Shown here: piece by piece, positions 28,135 to 38,928 of the stretch
Position numbering within the stretch: the stretch's first letter is position 1
How the letters are laid out: each line of letters opens with the position of its first letter
Assembly (NCBI GenBank): GCA_021628825.1
Contig: JAJXRY010000001.1
Location: 620,001-684,000, forward strand
Reading direction: 5' to 3'
From: Lachnospiraceae bacterium
GTDB lineage: Bacteria > Bacillota > Clostridia > Lachnospirales > Lachnospiraceae
Length of the DNA stretch: 64,000 bases
The notes under the pieces: model-generated
What the model was told of the DNA's origin: nothing
Database searches by the model: none
Seen by the model: only the letters and a program-made list of their open reading frames with translations
Made by a program: the position numbers and the translations under genes

Positions 28135-29223
28135 CTATTTAATTTCTGCTGCAAGGAGATCACCCATTCTGGTACAGCCCACCAGAGTGCATCCCTCTGA
28201 CATAATATCGGACGTACGATATCCCTTTTTCAGGATCTCTTTAACCGCCTTTTTCCATGGCATCGGCTTCCTGATCCAGGTCAAAGGTAAAGCGAAGCAT
28301 CATGGCTGCGGATAAAACCGTTGCAATCGGGTTTGCAATATCCTTTCCTGCAATATCCGGTGCAGATCCGTGGCTCGGCTCATAAAGTCCAAACTTCGTA
28401 TCATTTAAGGATGCGGAAGACAGCATACCGATGGAACCGGTTACCATACTCGCTTCGTCGGATAAAATATCTCCGAACATGTTCTCGGTGAGGATCACAT
28501 CAAACTGTGCCGGATCCTTGACAAGCTGCATCGCACAGTTATCTACCAGCATATGTTCCAGAGTAACCTCCGGATAATCCTTTGCCACCTCTTCAACTAC
28601 CTTGCGCCATAACCGGGAAGAATCCAGTACATTCGCTTTATCGACACTGGTGACCTTCTTTCTTCTCTTCATCGCAATGTCAAAGCCTTTGATGGCAATC
28701 CGGCGGATTTCATTTTCATCATAGGTCAGTGTGTCTACCGCCTTGCGGATGCCGTTTTCCTCGGTGGTATGGCGTTCTCCGAAATAAAGACCGCCGGTCA
28801 GCTCTCTCATAATCATCATATCAAATCCGGCATCACTGATTTCCTTCTTTAACGGACATGCATCGGAAAGTTCCGGATAAAGAAGGGCCGGGCGTAAATT
28901 GGCAAACAGGTTCAAGGATTTTTCGAAGTTTTTAAAAGTCCTGCTTCCGGTCTTAATTCCGGTGTCAGCTTATACCAGGGAGAAGTCGTTGTGTTTCCTC
29001 CGATAGATCCCATCAGTACGGCGTCGGATGCTTTTGCTGCTGCAATAGCCTCATCCGTAAGCGGAACGCCACAGGCATCAATCGAAGCGCCTCCCATTAA
29101 AACATCCATGTACACAATCTCATGTCCGTAGCACTCTGCCACGCGGTCCAATACCTTCTGTGCCTGAGTAACGATTTCCGGTCCGATTCCGTCACCTTTG
29201 ATGCAAGCGATATTCAATTTCAT
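28135..29223 (-). CDS. leuB: 3-isopropylmalate dehydrogenase, frame broken
   Basis: NAD-dependent decarboxylating dehydrogenase of leucine synthesis. [20 protein letters not shown], then [37 protein letters not shown]; catalytic [60 protein letters not shown]. Indels near 28920 and 28245 break the frame; the corrected end is [10 protein letters not shown] at 28135. About 361 residues. No leuA, leuC or leuD adjacent. First gene of leuB-ilvD-ilvB. The short leader shows no T-box. Confidence 0.92.
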
Positions 29224-29255
29224 AACACACTCTCCTTATTTTTCTCATAATTGCA

Positions 29256-29281
29256 AAATGAGGCGCTGCCGCGCCTCATTT
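29256..29281 (-). terminator. Terminator after tgt-yajC
   Basis: An 11-bp perfect stem AAATGAGGCGC / GCGCCTCATTT with a 4-base loop, just past the yajC stop. The T run after it is short (TTTT) but the stem is strong. Confidence 0.75.
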
Positions 29282-29282
29282 C

Positions 29283-29615
29283 TTATTTATTCTGCATCAG
29301 CTTTTTTTCGATCTGAGTAATTGCAGATTTCTGCATGGGGATACGGCAGTTCTTGTTATTACCAAATTCCACGATGACTGTGTCGTCCGTAATGTCAATG
29401 ACAATCCCATAAAAACCACTTGTTGTCAGTACGCAGTCCCCACATTCCAGCGTGGAAAGCATCGCCTGATGTTTCTTCTGTTCCTTCTTCTGCGGACGAA
29501 TCATAAAGAAATACATAAATCCAATAATAATCACGAACCATGCGATCAAAGGAATGATTGCTGCGATACCGGTAGCACCTTCTGCTGTACCTGTTGCTGT
29601 CAATAAAATACCCAT
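29283..29615 (-). CDS. yajC: Preprotein translocase accessory subunit YajC
   Basis: Single-pass membrane protein associated with SecDF. 110 residues: a hydrophobic segment IIPLIAWFVIIIGFMYFFMI followed by the invariant RPQKKEQKKHQAML, then a small beta domain (LECGDCVLTTSGFYGIVIDI). Sits immediately downstream of tgt, the standard tgt-yajC order. secD/secF are not adjacent here. Confidence 0.93.
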   Translation of the reverse strand: MGILLTATGTAEGATGIAAIIPLIAWFVIIIGFMYFFMIRPQKKEQKKHQAMLSTLECGDCVLTTSGFYGIVIDITDDTVIVEFGNNKNCRIPMQKSAITQIEKKLMQNK

Positions 29616-29641
29616 TGTTGTTCCTCCATAAATTTACTTGT

Positions 29642-30781
29642 TTATACATCATACACGGTTTGACCCATACCGTCAAGTTTCCGCTTCTTATATGCTTTAA
29701 ATTCTCCCTTGTCAAGTGCGTCCCGGATCTCTTCCATCATCGTATTGTAGAAATACAGATTATGAAGCACGCAAAGCCGCATGCCAAGCATCTCCTTTGC
29801 CTTTAACAAATGGCGGATATAGGCTCTTGAGTATCTGCGGCAGGCCGGACACTGGCAGCCTTCTTCAATCGGGCGGTCATCCAGCTCATACTTTGCATTG
29901 AAAAGGTTGATCTTGCCCTGATTGGTGTAAAGATGTCCGTGACGGCCGTTTCTTGTGGGATATACACAGTCAAAGAAATCGATTCCGCGGTCTACACCCT
30001 CTAAGATATTGGCCGGAGTTCCGACTCCCATCAGATATGTCGGCTTATTCACCGGTAAATACGGAACGGTTTCTTCGAGGATATGATACATCTCTTCATG
30101 CGTCTCGCCGACCGCCAGACCACCGACTGCATAACCATCCAGATCAAGCTCTGCAATCCTTTTCGCATGTTCAATACGGATATCACTGAACACGGCTCCC
30201 TGATTGATACCAAATAACATCTGCTGTTTATTAATCGTATCCTCCAGGCTGTTTAACCGCTGCAGCTCCTTCTTGCACCTTACAAGCCATCTTGTCGTCC
30301 GGTCAACAGAATTCTGTACATAGGTCCGGTCGGCACGGCTTGAGGGACATTCATCAAATGCCATGGCGATCGTGGAAGCCAGATTGGACTGGATCTGCAT
30401 ACTCTCCTCCGGCCCCATGAAAATCTTGTGGCCGTCGATGTGGGACTGGAAATAAACACCCTCTTCTTTAATCTTACGTAAGGAAGCTAAAGAAAACACC
30501 TGAAAGCCGCCGGAATCCGTAAGGATCGGCTTATTCCATGACATAAACTTATGGAGTCCTCCCAACTGCTTGATGACCTGATCTCCTGGACGCACATGCA
30601 GATGATACGTGTTCGACAGTTCCACCTGCGTCTTGATTCCTTCCAGGTCTTCCGTGGATACAGCGCCCTTAATGGCTGCCACGGTTCCGACATTCATAAA
30701 AACCGGAGTCTGGATCACCCCATGCGGAGTCGTAAACTCCCCGCGCTTGGCTCTCCCCTCCTGTTTAAGTAAACGATACAT
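29642..30781 (-). CDS. tgt: tRNA-guanine(34) transglycosylase
   Basis: Swaps guanine for the queuosine precursor preQ1 at wobble position 34 of GUN-anticodon tRNAs. Intact, 379 residues. ILTDSGGFQVFSLASLRKIK with the active-site Asp; GGLAVGETHEEMYHILEETV; nucleophile region GVDRGIDFFDCVYPTRNGRH; zinc ligands CQCPACRRYSRAYIRHLLKA with the later HNLYFYN. ATG at 30781. Followed by yajC after 26 bases. Confidence 0.95.
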   Translation of the reverse strand: MYRLLKQEGRAKRGEFTTPHGVIQTPVFMNVGTVAAIKGAVSTEDLEGIKTQVELSNTYHLHVRPGDQVIKQLGGLHKFMSWNKPILTDSGGFQVFSLASLRKIKEEGVYFQSHIDGHKIFMGPEESMQIQSNLASTIAMAFDECPSSRADRTYVQNSVDRTTRWLVRCKKELQRLNSLEDTINKQQMLFGINQGAVFSDIRIEHAKRIAELDLDGYAVGGLAVGETHEEMYHILEETVPYLPVNKPTYLMGVGTPANILEGVDRGIDFFDCVYPTRNGRHGHLYTNQGKINLFNAKYELDDRPIEEGCQCPACRRYSRAYIRHLLKAKEMLGMRLCVLHNLYFYNTMMEEIRDALDKGEFKAYKKRKLDGMGQTVYDV

Positions 30782-30850
30782 AATTATTTATAAACCTTTC
30801 TATCCTTATATTTCTGTCATATTGGCCGTACATACTAAATTAAGCAGTGC

Positions 30851-31855
30851 TTACAAATACTGATCCCAGAATTCTTCGAGACACAGCCCCTGTTCCATAA
30901 TAATGGCTGCCGCATCCTTTCCGACATACCGGAAATGCCACGGCTCATATTCAATACTGGTAATGTATTCCTTGCCTTTCGGATAGCGCAGGATAAAACC
31001 GTATTCACTGCAATGCTCCGATAACCAGATTCCGGCATCCGTATCCCCGAAGCCTTCATCCAGAAGCTGATAGGTATCACAGACAATATCAATCGCCAGT
31101 CCCACCTGATGCTCACTTGCCCCCGGCAGCGTAACTGCCTGAGATGCTAGCTTATATGCCTCCAGATAAGTCATTCCCTTATCCATATAGTTCACAATTT
31201 TGCGATCAAACAGCAACTCCTGATACTTCAGATCACGATACGGGGAACAGATTGCCAGATTCACCCCATCCTTCTTGGCATTCTGCATCATGGATAACAG
31301 TTCTTCAATGATGCGTTCGTCACACTTCATGGTTCCCTTCATGGTCTTGATATTGCCAAGGGTGAAGGTATAGTCCTCCGGAATGGGATGCTGCTTGTTA
31401 ATCAGTATGATCTTCCAGTCCTTCTCGTCAAATTCAATATCCTCTGTCTGTTCTTCCGATAAATCTGTATCTTCCCTTTGCTCTTCTTCCTTAGTAAGAA
31501 GATCCTGATTTTCATTCAGGATATCATCCACCGAATACTTATCGGTCTGCTCCAGATTATGATAATCCGCATCGTCAAACCCTTCGGCTTCCTGTACCAG
31601 TTCTTCCTCCGTCAATCCCTCTTCTACGGCTTCTGTTCCCTGCGCGAGGGAAATATCTGATTCCTGCGCAATCGAAAGCTCCGTTTTTTCTTCCGTAATA
31701 AATCCCCTGTCGATATTAAATACCGGATAAGCAAAACTGTTTCCTGTAAAAAAAGCAACATAAAAATAAATAATGCACAGGCAAACCGTTTTTCCGCCGG
31801 TACGGCAATATTCTGCGAAACGGAAAATCAGAAGGGAAATCACCAGACCGATCAT
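30851..31855 (-). CDS. VanY-type D-alanyl-D-alanine carboxypeptidase (M15)
   Basis: Zinc carboxypeptidase that removes the terminal D-Ala from peptidoglycan stems, outside the membrane. One N-terminal hydrophobic segment (VCLCIIYFYVAFFTGNSFA), a long acidic linker (residues 50-165, rich in Glu/Asp) and the peptidase domain: ICSPYRDLKYQELLF, then PGASEHQVGLAIDIV with the zinc His and Asp, and IEYEPWHFRYVGKDAA with the catalytic Glu and second zinc His. Intact, about 334 residues. Divergent from aroC; upstream of tgt by 70 bases. Confidence 0.88.
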   Translation of the reverse strand: MIGLVISLLIFRFAEYCRTGGKTVCLCIIYFYVAFFTGNSFAYPVFNIDRGFITEEKTELSIAQESDISLAQGTEAVEEGLTEEELVQEAEGFDDADYHNLEQTDKYSVDDILNENQDLLTKEEEQREDTDLSEEQTEDIEFDEKDWKIILINKQHPIPEDYTFTLGNIKTMKGTMKCDERIIEELLSMMQNAKKDGVNLAICSPYRDLKYQELLFDRKIVNYMDKGMTYLEAYKLASQAVTLPGASEHQVGLAIDIVCDTYQLLDEGFGDTDAGIWLSEHCSEYGFILRYPKGKEYITSIEYEPWHFRYVGKDAAAIIMEQGLCLEEFWDQYL

Positions 31856-32011
31856 TGCCAGAACACGGAAAAAAATGTATTCTTATGACCTATTTTTTTA
31901 TAAAAAAAGTCTCTTGTTCTTTTCCCCGGAAATTTTTTTCATTTTTTTCTTCCCCTTCTTTGGTATACATAACTATTTTTACATAAAACCTGATTTTTTT
32001 ACAATAGAAAC

Positions 32012-32040
32012 TTGTCAGTTATTCCGTTTTTTTATATACT
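32012..32040 (+). promoter_or_regulatory. Promoter of aroC
   Basis: TTGTCA (32012-32017) and TATACT (32035-32040), 17-base spacer with a T7 run. The start codon is about 50 bases downstream. The region between here and 31855 is the divergent spacer with the carboxypeptidase gene. Confidence 0.6.
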
Positions 32041-32091
32041 GTATCTGTTTAAATATGAAATTTTTACAGAAAAAGATGAGGATAACACTCT

Positions 32092-33197
32092 ATGGCAGGA
32101 TCAACTTTCGGAACTTTATTTTCGATTACCACTTTTTGGGGAATCCCACGGCGAGGCCCTCGGCGTCGTCATCGATGGATGTCCCGCAGGATTAACTCTT
32201 ACCCCTTCCGATATCCAGGCGTTCTTAGACCGGCGTAAGCCCGGACAGAGTGCCATTTCCACGCCACGTAAGGAAGCGGATGCCGTCCAGATTCTCTCCG
32301 GCGTTTTTGAAGGAAAGACCACCGGCACACCGATTGCCCTTCTCGTACCCAATACGTCCCAGCGTTCTTCGGATTACAGCCAGATTGCCAACTGCTATCG
32401 TCCGGGACATGCGGACTATACCTATGATACCAAATACGGCTTCCGTGATTACCGTGGCGGTGGCCGCTCTTCGGGACGTGAAACCATCGGACGCGTGGCA
32501 GCCGGTGCGATTGCTTCCAAAATTTTAAATGAAATGGGAATCCATATTCTTGCCTATACCCGATCGATCGGACCGGTCACGGTTTCCATGGATCAGTTCA
32601 ATGAAGAAGCCATCCGGAACACCGCTACCTGTATGCCGGATTATTCTGCCAATGAGCAGGCACTTACCTATTTGCAGGAATGCATGCACCGTCAGGACTC
32701 TGCAGGAGGTGTCATCGAATGTCAGGTTACCGGAGTTCCTGCCGGAATCGGTGATCCTGTTTTTGAAAAGCTCGATGCAAATCTTTCCAAAGCGGTCATG
32801 TCAATCGGTGCTGTGAAAGCCGTAGAAATCGGGGATGGAATTGCTGTTTCGAAAAGCTGTGGTTCCGAAAACAACGACCACTTTGAAATCCGTGACGGCA
32901 GAATTGTCAAAAAAACCAATCACGCCGGCGGTATTCTCGGTGGAATCAGTGACGGCTCCACCATCATACTGCGTGCCCATGTAAAAACCGACTCCCTCAA
33001 TCTTTTCTGAGCAGGATACGGTAAATAATCAGAAGGAAGAAATAAAAATAGCAATCCGCGGACGCCATGACCCGGTGATTGTTCCCCGTGCGGTTGTCGT
33101 GGTAGAATCCATGATTGCCATCACCCTATTAGATGAAATGATGAAAAATATGAGCTCCCGCCTCAATGACCTGAAAACCTTTTTACGCCATTTTTAA
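32092..33197 (+). CDS. aroC: Chorismate synthase, frame broken
   Basis: Last enzyme of the shikimate pathway, turning EPSP into chorismate with reduced FMN. ATG at 32092: MAGSTFGTLFSITTF, then one extra T near 32135, then GESHGEALGVVIDGCPAGLT. FMN/substrate motifs RRKPGQSAISTPRKEAD, DYRGGGRSSGRETIGRVAAG and NHAGGILGGISDGSTI. A second indel near 32990 is followed by TPSIFSEQDTVNNQ and AIRGRHDPVIVPRAVVVVES, ending LKTFLRHF at 33197. About 368 residues. It points away from the surrounding minus-strand genes and has its own promoter. Confidence 0.93.
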
Positions 33198-33266
33198 AAA
33201 GACGAGAGCTGCTGATAGTTCTTACTTTATATTCTGTTTATGAAATTCATATACTATTCCGGAAGC

Positions 33267-34320
33267 TTATAAAAAAATGATGCAGTTCGGGCGGTCTACC
33301 TTGATCTCCTTCCCGTTCATAACCAGCGTCTTATCCTTTACATTCACAGTAAAGAACGTCATGGTATCCGATTCATGATTCAACGATACCAGATGCCGGT
33401 TATCCGGGAACAGGGCTGCATCCTTCGGATAATCCCCACTGACCGGCAGACAGAAAATCTTGGTCAGCATTCCCGTTTTATGATCAATCGAATAAAGAAT
33501 GACGCTGTTGTCTCCTGCATTGGAGCTTACCATGTACCTAAAGTCTTCGGAAAGGTTTAAGCCGCTGGCTGCGGTTCCTCCTGCATGATATTCGTTAACC
33601 GTCGAAATATTCTGGATCTTATCAAAGACCGGAAGGTCATGCTCATCCAGATAATAATGATAAACATCAATATAATTCTTAAGTTCATGTACAATATAAA
33701 AGGAATCTACCGTCCTTGCTGAACTTCATATGTCTCGGTGCTGATTCCTGTTCACTGCGGATGATATCCACCTGACGAAGCTTTCCGGTATAATGATTCA
33801 ACTCATATACCACGATATGATCCAGTCCCAGATCTGCAGCACATAAGAACCGGTTATCCCTCGTCATCTTCACGCAGTTGATGTGGGGACGGAAATTGCG
33901 CTCCGCAATGCTTCCAAGTCCCTTATGGAAAATCTCATCGGTAATCTCTCCGATGGAGCCATCCTCTGCCACACGCAGAACCGTAAGCTTTGCATCATGG
34001 TAGCCTGCCACAAACAAAAACTTATCTTCATAATCCGTAGAAAGGTAACAGCCTCTCATTCCGTTAATGGAGGCGCGGTTGATTGCCTTAAGGCTTCCAT
34101 CCTTCTGAATCTCATAAGATTCTACTCCAAAATCGGTGATTGAATACAGATGCTTCTGGTTATGCGAAATCGTCACATAAGAAGAATTCGTAATCTCCAC
34201 CTGATCCTTCTCGGTCATTCTGCCGTTTTCCATATCCACATCATAGATCCGGATACCGAAATTACTCTTATTTCCCCATGTATAGCTGGAGACATATGCT
34301 ACATATTTATCCTTGTCCAT
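33267..34320 (-). CDS. Lactonase-family beta-propeller protein, frame broken
   Basis: Seven-bladed propeller of the YbhE/6-phosphogluconolactonase-like family. MDKDKYVAYVSSYTWGNKSN, GIRIYDVDMENGRM, GMRGCYLSTDYEDKFLFVAG, FRPHINCVKMTRDNRFLCAA with the conserved His, DLGLDHIVVYELNHYTGKLR, and, after an indel near 33700, NEYHAGGTAASGLNLSEDFR and SLNHESDTMTFFTVNVKDKT. About 350 residues. It may hydrolyse a sugar lactone, but many members lack known activity. Divergent from the pot operon. Confidence 0.82.
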
Positions 34321-34439
34321 AATCTGCCCCTTGCCTTATTCGGTAACGAATTCCTCATCCGGATCCATTACCTGTTATTAATTGTACTCTGATTGATTCT
34401 ACCATAAGTTATTTCTTTAAACAAGATAAGGAAAAGATA

Positions 34440-34494
34440 TTGACATTAGAAATCTATCTTGTATAATAATCATCAGTGTTTAGTAACACTAAAC
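34440..34494 (+). promoter_or_regulatory. Promoter and 17-bp operator of the polyamine transport operon
   Basis: TTGACA (34440-34445) and TATAAT (34462-34467), 16-base spacer, a near-consensus promoter. Ten bases past the -10 is a perfect palindrome GTTTAGT-AAC-ACTAAAC (34478-34494), covering the start region. The first gene is an XRE-cupin repressor, so the palindrome is its probable binding site. Confidence 0.78.
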
Positions 34495-34536
34495 TTTTTG
34501 TTTACTTTTTGTATGATGATACAGAGGCGGATATTA

Positions 34537-35090
34537 ATGAATAACACAACCAAAATCGGAACGAAAATCAAGGATCTCCTCATCCAGAAGGGACTCACCC
34601 AGGAGGAGCTGGCAGACCGCTGTGAATTATCCAAGGGCTTCATCTCACAGCTGGAACGGGATTTAACCTCTCCCTCCATTGCAACCTTACTTGATATTCT
34701 CACCTGCCTTGGAACGGATCTGAAGGACTTCTTTAATGATTCCGAAGACAATCAGATTGCCTTTAAGGAAGCTGACTACTTTGAGAAAATTGATGAAGAA
34801 CTTCATAACAAAATTGAATGGATTATCCCAAACGCACAGAAAAAAATATGATGGAGCCGATCCGTTTATCGCTTTCCCCCGGCGGCTCGACCTACCCGGA
34901 TAATCCCCATGAAGGTGAAGAATTCGGATATGTGCTGCTGGGAAGCATCACCCTTGTTTTAGGAAAACGCAGAATTAAGGTCAAAAAAGGGGAATCCTTT
35001 TATTTCAAAGCCGATTCCACCCATTATATACAGGCAGGTCAGAAAACCGGTGCTGTTCTCATCTGGGTCAGCACCCCGCCCAGCTTTTAA
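34537..35090 (+). CDS. XRE-family regulator with cupin domain (PuuR-like), frame broken
   Basis: N-terminal Cro/C1 helix-turn-helix: IGTKIKDLLIQKGLTQEELA, DRCELSKGFISQLERDLTSP, SIATLLDILTCLGTDLKDFF. After an A-run indel near 34845 comes a cupin: GEEFGYVLLGSITLVLGKRR, KKGESFYFKADSTHYIQAG. About 184 residues. The architecture is that of PuuR-like repressors that sense polyamines or related amines. It leads the pot operon; potA starts 22 bases after its stop. Autoregulation through the upstream palindrome is likely. Confidence 0.85.
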
Positions 35091-35111
35091 CTGACAGAAA
35101 AGGAGCTTACC

Positions 35112-36191
35112 ATGAATAAAGTATTAATCGACTTAAAAAAACATCAGCAAATCCTTCGACGACCAACTGGTTCTCGATGACCTGAATCTTTATATCCGGG
35201 AGAATGAATTTCTGACGCTCTTAGGCCCAAGCGGCTGTGGTAAGACAACCACTTTGCGTATTCTTGGCGGCTTTGAAACACCGGATACGGGCTGTGTCAT
35301 TTTTGACGATAAGGATATCACCAAGCTTCCGCCCAACAAACGTCAGTTAAATACCGTATTCCAGAGATACGCCCTCTTTCCTCACATGACGATTGAAGAG
35401 AACATTGCTTTCGGCTTGAAAATCAAGGGCAAATCCAAAAGCTATATTGATGATAAAATCAAATATGCCTTAAAACTCGTAAATTTAGATGGCTACGGGC
35501 ATCGTATGCCGGATTCCTTAAGTGGTGGACAGCAGCAGCGTATTGCCATAGCCCGTGCGATTGTAAATGAACCCAAGGTACTTCTGCTTGATGAGCCTTT
35601 AGGTGCGCTTGACTTAAAGCTTCGTCAGGATATGCAGTATGAACTGATCCGTCTGAAAAAAATGAACTGGGCATTACCTTTATTTATGTAACGCATGATC
35701 AGGAAGAGGCTCTTACCATGTCGGATACCATCGTCGTTATGAACCAGGGATATATCCAGCAGATCGGTTCGCCCGAAAAGATCTATAACGAACCGGAAAA
35801 CGCTTTTGTTGCAGACTTTATCGGAGACAGCAACATCATCAGTTCCCTGATGGTTGAGGATAAACTGGTAAATATTCTCGGAGTGAACTTTCCCTGTGTG
35901 GATACCGGTTTTGGACATCATAAGCCGGTCGATGTTGTAATCCGCCCTGAAGATGTTGTACTTTCTACCGATCTTGAGAAAGGCCGCATCAGGGGTGTTG
36001 TCTCCCACCTGATCTTTAAAGGAGTTCATTACGAAATGGAGGTTATGGCAAATGGCTTTGAATGGCTGGTACATTCAACCGGAATGTTCCCTGTCGGATG
36101 TGAAGTCAGCATTGATGTGGATCCGTTCAATATCCAGATTATGAACAAACCTGCATCCGAAGACGAGGAGGCTGTGAAATTAGATGAATAA
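35112..36191 (+). CDS. potA: Spermidine/putrescine ABC transporter, ATPase subunit, frame broken
   Basis: ATPase of a polyamine importer. GAGC site and ATG at 35112; after an A-run indel near 35147, [19 protein letters not shown]; Walker [20 protein letters not shown]-loop [17 protein letters not shown]; signature [20 protein letters not shown]; Walker [17 protein letters not shown]; second indel near 35660; H-loop [14 protein letters not shown]-terminal TOBE domain ([20 protein letters not shown]). About 358 residues. It overlaps potB by 8 bases. Confidence 0.92.
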
Positions 36192-37011
36192 TGCACAACT
36201 CAAGAAGAAATTATTAGGTACGCCGTATTTTCTGTGGTCGCTTATTTTTATTCTCATTCCGCTTGGCATGGTGTTTTATTACGGATTGACCGACCGCTCC
36301 GGTGCATTTACCTTAAATAATATTATTTCAATTACTACTGCGGAACATGCAAAGGCATTGTGGCTTGCTCTCCTGCTCTCCCTGATTGCAACTGTTTTAT
36401 GCCTCCTGCTTGCCTATCCGCTTGCCATGATTCTTTGCAATATGGGCGTGAACCAGCACAGCTTTATCGTATTAATTTTCATTCTTCCCATGTGGATGAA
36501 TTTTCTGCTGCGTACCATGGCATGGCAGACCCTTCTTGAAAAAACAGGTGTCATTAACAGCATCCTGAATTTTCTGCATCTGCCGGCTCTTAGAATTATT
36601 AACACTCCCTATGCCATTGTGTTAGGCATGGTGTATAACTTCCTTCCTTTCATGGTGCTGCCGATTTACAATGCTTTGTCCAAGATTGACCGCAGCATCA
36701 TTCATGCAGCGAAGGATCTCGGGGCCAATAACATACAGGTATTTTTCAAAATTACGCTTCCTTTAAGTGTTCCCGGTATTATCAGTGGAATTACCATGGT
36801 ATTTATTCCGGCGCTTACCACCTTCGTAATCAGTAAGCTTTTAGGAGGCAGTAAGGTTCTTCTGATCGGCAATGTCATAGAAGAAGAATTTACACAGGCC
36901 AGCAACTGGCATTTAGGCAGCGGACTGTCTATTGTACTGATGCTGTTCATCATTGTCAACATGGTACTTTCTGCCATCTTTGACAAAGACGGGGAGGGAT
37001 CCTTCTTATGA
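36184..37011 (+). CDS. potB: Spermidine/putrescine ABC transporter, permease PotB
   Basis: Intact 275-residue permease. Six predicted membrane helices ([80 protein letters not shown] and two later). The ATPase-contact loop [20 protein letters not shown] carries the conserved EAA-type Gly. Starts inside the potA end and overlaps potC by 4 bases (ATGA), so the operon is translationally coupled. Confidence 0.92.
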   Translation: MNNAQLKKKLLGTPYFLWSLIFILIPLGMVFYYGLTDRSGAFTLNNIISITTAEHAKALWLALLLSLIATVLCLLLAYPLAMILCNMGVNQHSFIVLIFILPMWMNFLLRTMAWQTLLEKTGVINSILNFLHLPALRIINTPYAIVLGMVYNFLPFMVLPIYNALSKIDRSIIHAAKDLGANNIQVFFKITLPLSVPGIISGITMVFIPALTTFVISKLLGGSKVLLIGNVIEEEFTQASNWHLGSGLSIVLMLFIIVNMVLSAIFDKDGEGSFL

Positions 37012-37801
37012 TTAAGACGACCTTACAGCGGATTTATGTGACATTGATTTTTATTTTTCTTTATGCTCCCATTGTGACGTTGATTGTGCTTTCCTTTAAT
37101 GCCAGCAAAACGAGGGCAAAATGGGGCGGATTTACAACAAAAATGGTATACTTCCTTATTTCAGAATGAAGCCATTATGAATGCACTGGCCAATACACTG
37201 CTTATTGCGTTCGCCGCTTCCATTGTTTCAACGCTGATTGGTACAATTGCGTGTATCGCGATTATGAACTTAAAGAAGCGTTCACGCGCAATCGTCATGG
37301 GAATTACGAACATTCCCATGCTGAACGCAGAAATTGTCACCGGCATTTCCCTGATGCTGCTCTTTATCAGTATGGGATTAAAGTTCGGTCTTGGCACAAT
37401 TTTACTTGCGCATATTACCTTCTGCATTCCTTACGTGATTTTTAAGCATTATGCCGAGAATGAAGCAATTGAATCCTTATACCTATGAGGCTGCCTTAGA
37501 CCTTGGTGCAAGCCCCGTTTATGGTTTTTATAAGGTTGTCCTTCCGGAAATCATGCCGGGAATCTTATCCGGATTCCTTATGGCCTTTACCATGTCTCTG
37601 GACGACTTTATCATTACACACTTTACTAAAGGTGCCGGAGTGGATACCCTGTCCACTAAAATATATACCGAAGTAAAAAAAGGAATCAAACCCGAAATGT
37701 ATGCGTTATCCACGATTATTTTCGTAACGGTTCTGGTACTTCTGATTTTAGTAAACAAGGCTCCGACCGATAAGCAAATATCCAAAAAGAAAGTAAAATA
37801 A
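37008..37801 (+). CDS. potC: Spermidine/putrescine ABC transporter, permease PotC, frame broken
   Basis: Second permease: [35 protein letters not shown], then after an indel near 37130 KWYTSLFQNEAIMNALANTL, LAHITFCIPYVI, a second indel near 37445, and the coupling loop YEAALDLGASPVYGFYKVVL. Ends TDKQISKKKVK. About 264 residues, six helices. Between potB and potD. Confidence 0.9.
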
Positions 37802-37818
37802 AACTACGGAGGAACATT

Positions 37819-38885
37819 ATGAAAAAAACACCCATCTATGTCTTACTGCTCACTGCTTTTTTTGCTCTTGCCCTTACCGGATGCGGGAAAGGTGCAAGCG
37901 GTGAAAACGGCGAGGTCATCGTTTACAACTGGGGGCGAATATATCGATCCTGACACGATTACCATGTTTGAAGAGGAAACCGGTATCAAGGTTGTTTATG
38001 ATGAGTATGAAACAAACGAAATCATGTATCCCAAGGTGGAGGCCGGAGCTACTGCTTATGACGTTCTGTGCCCGTCCGATTACATGATCCAGAAGCTGAT
38101 TGAAAACGATCTTCTTCAGGAAATCAATTTTGACAACATTCCCAATGTCAAGAATATCGGCCAGCAGTATTTTGACCAGTCGCAGGAATTTGATCCTGAA
38201 AACAAGTACTCCATTCCCTACTGCTTCGGTACCGTTGGTATTCTTTACAACAAGACCATGGTAGATGAACCGGTAGACAGCTGGTCCATTCTCTGGGATG
38301 AGAAATACGCCGACAACATTCTTATGCAGGATTCCGTCCGTGATGCATTCATGGTTGCACTGAAATTAAAGGGATACTCCATGAATACCCTCGATGAAGG
38401 CGAATTAAATGAGGCAAAACAGATCTTAATTGATCAGAAGCCGCTTGTACAGGCTTATGTCATCGACCAGGTCCGTGACAAAATGATCGGTAACGAAGCA
38501 GCGATTGGCGTTATTTATTCCGGTGAAGCCATTTATACCCAGCGTGAAAATGCAGATCTGGAATACGTGATTCCGAAGGAAGGAACCAACGTCTGGATTG
38601 ATTCCTGGGTTATTCCGAAGAATGCGCCAAATAAGGAAAAACGCAGAAAAGTTTATCGATTTTTATGTGCCGTGAAGATATCGCATTAAAGAATTTTTGA
38701 ATACATTACCTACTCTACTCCGAACGATGCAGCCAGAGCATTAATTGAGGATGAGGACATTAAGAATTCCAAGATTGCTTTCCCGGATCTTTCCCAGTAT
38801 AACAATCTGGAAACCTTCCATTACTTAGGTGCTGACGGAGATACTTTTGTATAACGAGCTTTGGAAAGAAGTAAAATCTGAGTAA
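37819..38885 (+). CDS. potD: Spermidine/putrescine-binding lipoprotein, frame broken
   Basis: Substrate-binding component. Signal peptide with lipobox MKKTPIYVLLLTAFFALALT-GC, so anchored outside the membrane by lipid. One indel near 37932, then GEYIDPDTITMFEEETGIKV, ATAYDVLCPSDYMIQKLIEN, YSIPYCFGTVGILYNKTMVD, NEAAIGVIYSGEAIYTQREN and VWIDSWVIPKNAPNKE. Further indels near 38645, 38695 and 38850; ends LWKEVKSE at 38885. About 355 residues. Last gene of the operon, followed by a strong terminator. Confidence 0.9.
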
Positions 38886-38892
38886 CCAAAAA

Positions 38893-38928
38893 GATCCCAT
38901 AGATTCCGCATCTGTGGGATCCTTTTTT
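38893..38928. terminator. Bidirectional terminator between potD and the hydrolase gene
   Basis: Stem GATCCCATAGAT / ATCTGTGGGATC (12 bp, one G-T pair) with a 5-base loop and T6 on the plus side; the minus side also has T5. It ends the pot operon and the convergent hydrolase gene. Confidence 0.85.

Noticed and set aside
28083..29256. T-box or leucine/valine attenuator ahead of leuB-ilvD-ilvB
   Set aside because: The leader between the yajC terminator and leuB is only about 30 bases, and the leuB-ilvD and ilvD-ilvB gaps show no T-box stem, specifier or terminator.
32012..32092. An N-terminal extension of chorismate synthase starting at 32012
   Set aside because: The upstream frame is out of register because of an extra T near 32135. 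The corrected protein starts MAGSTFGTLFSITTFGESHG at 32092, the normal N-terminus, and 32012-32040 is the promoter.
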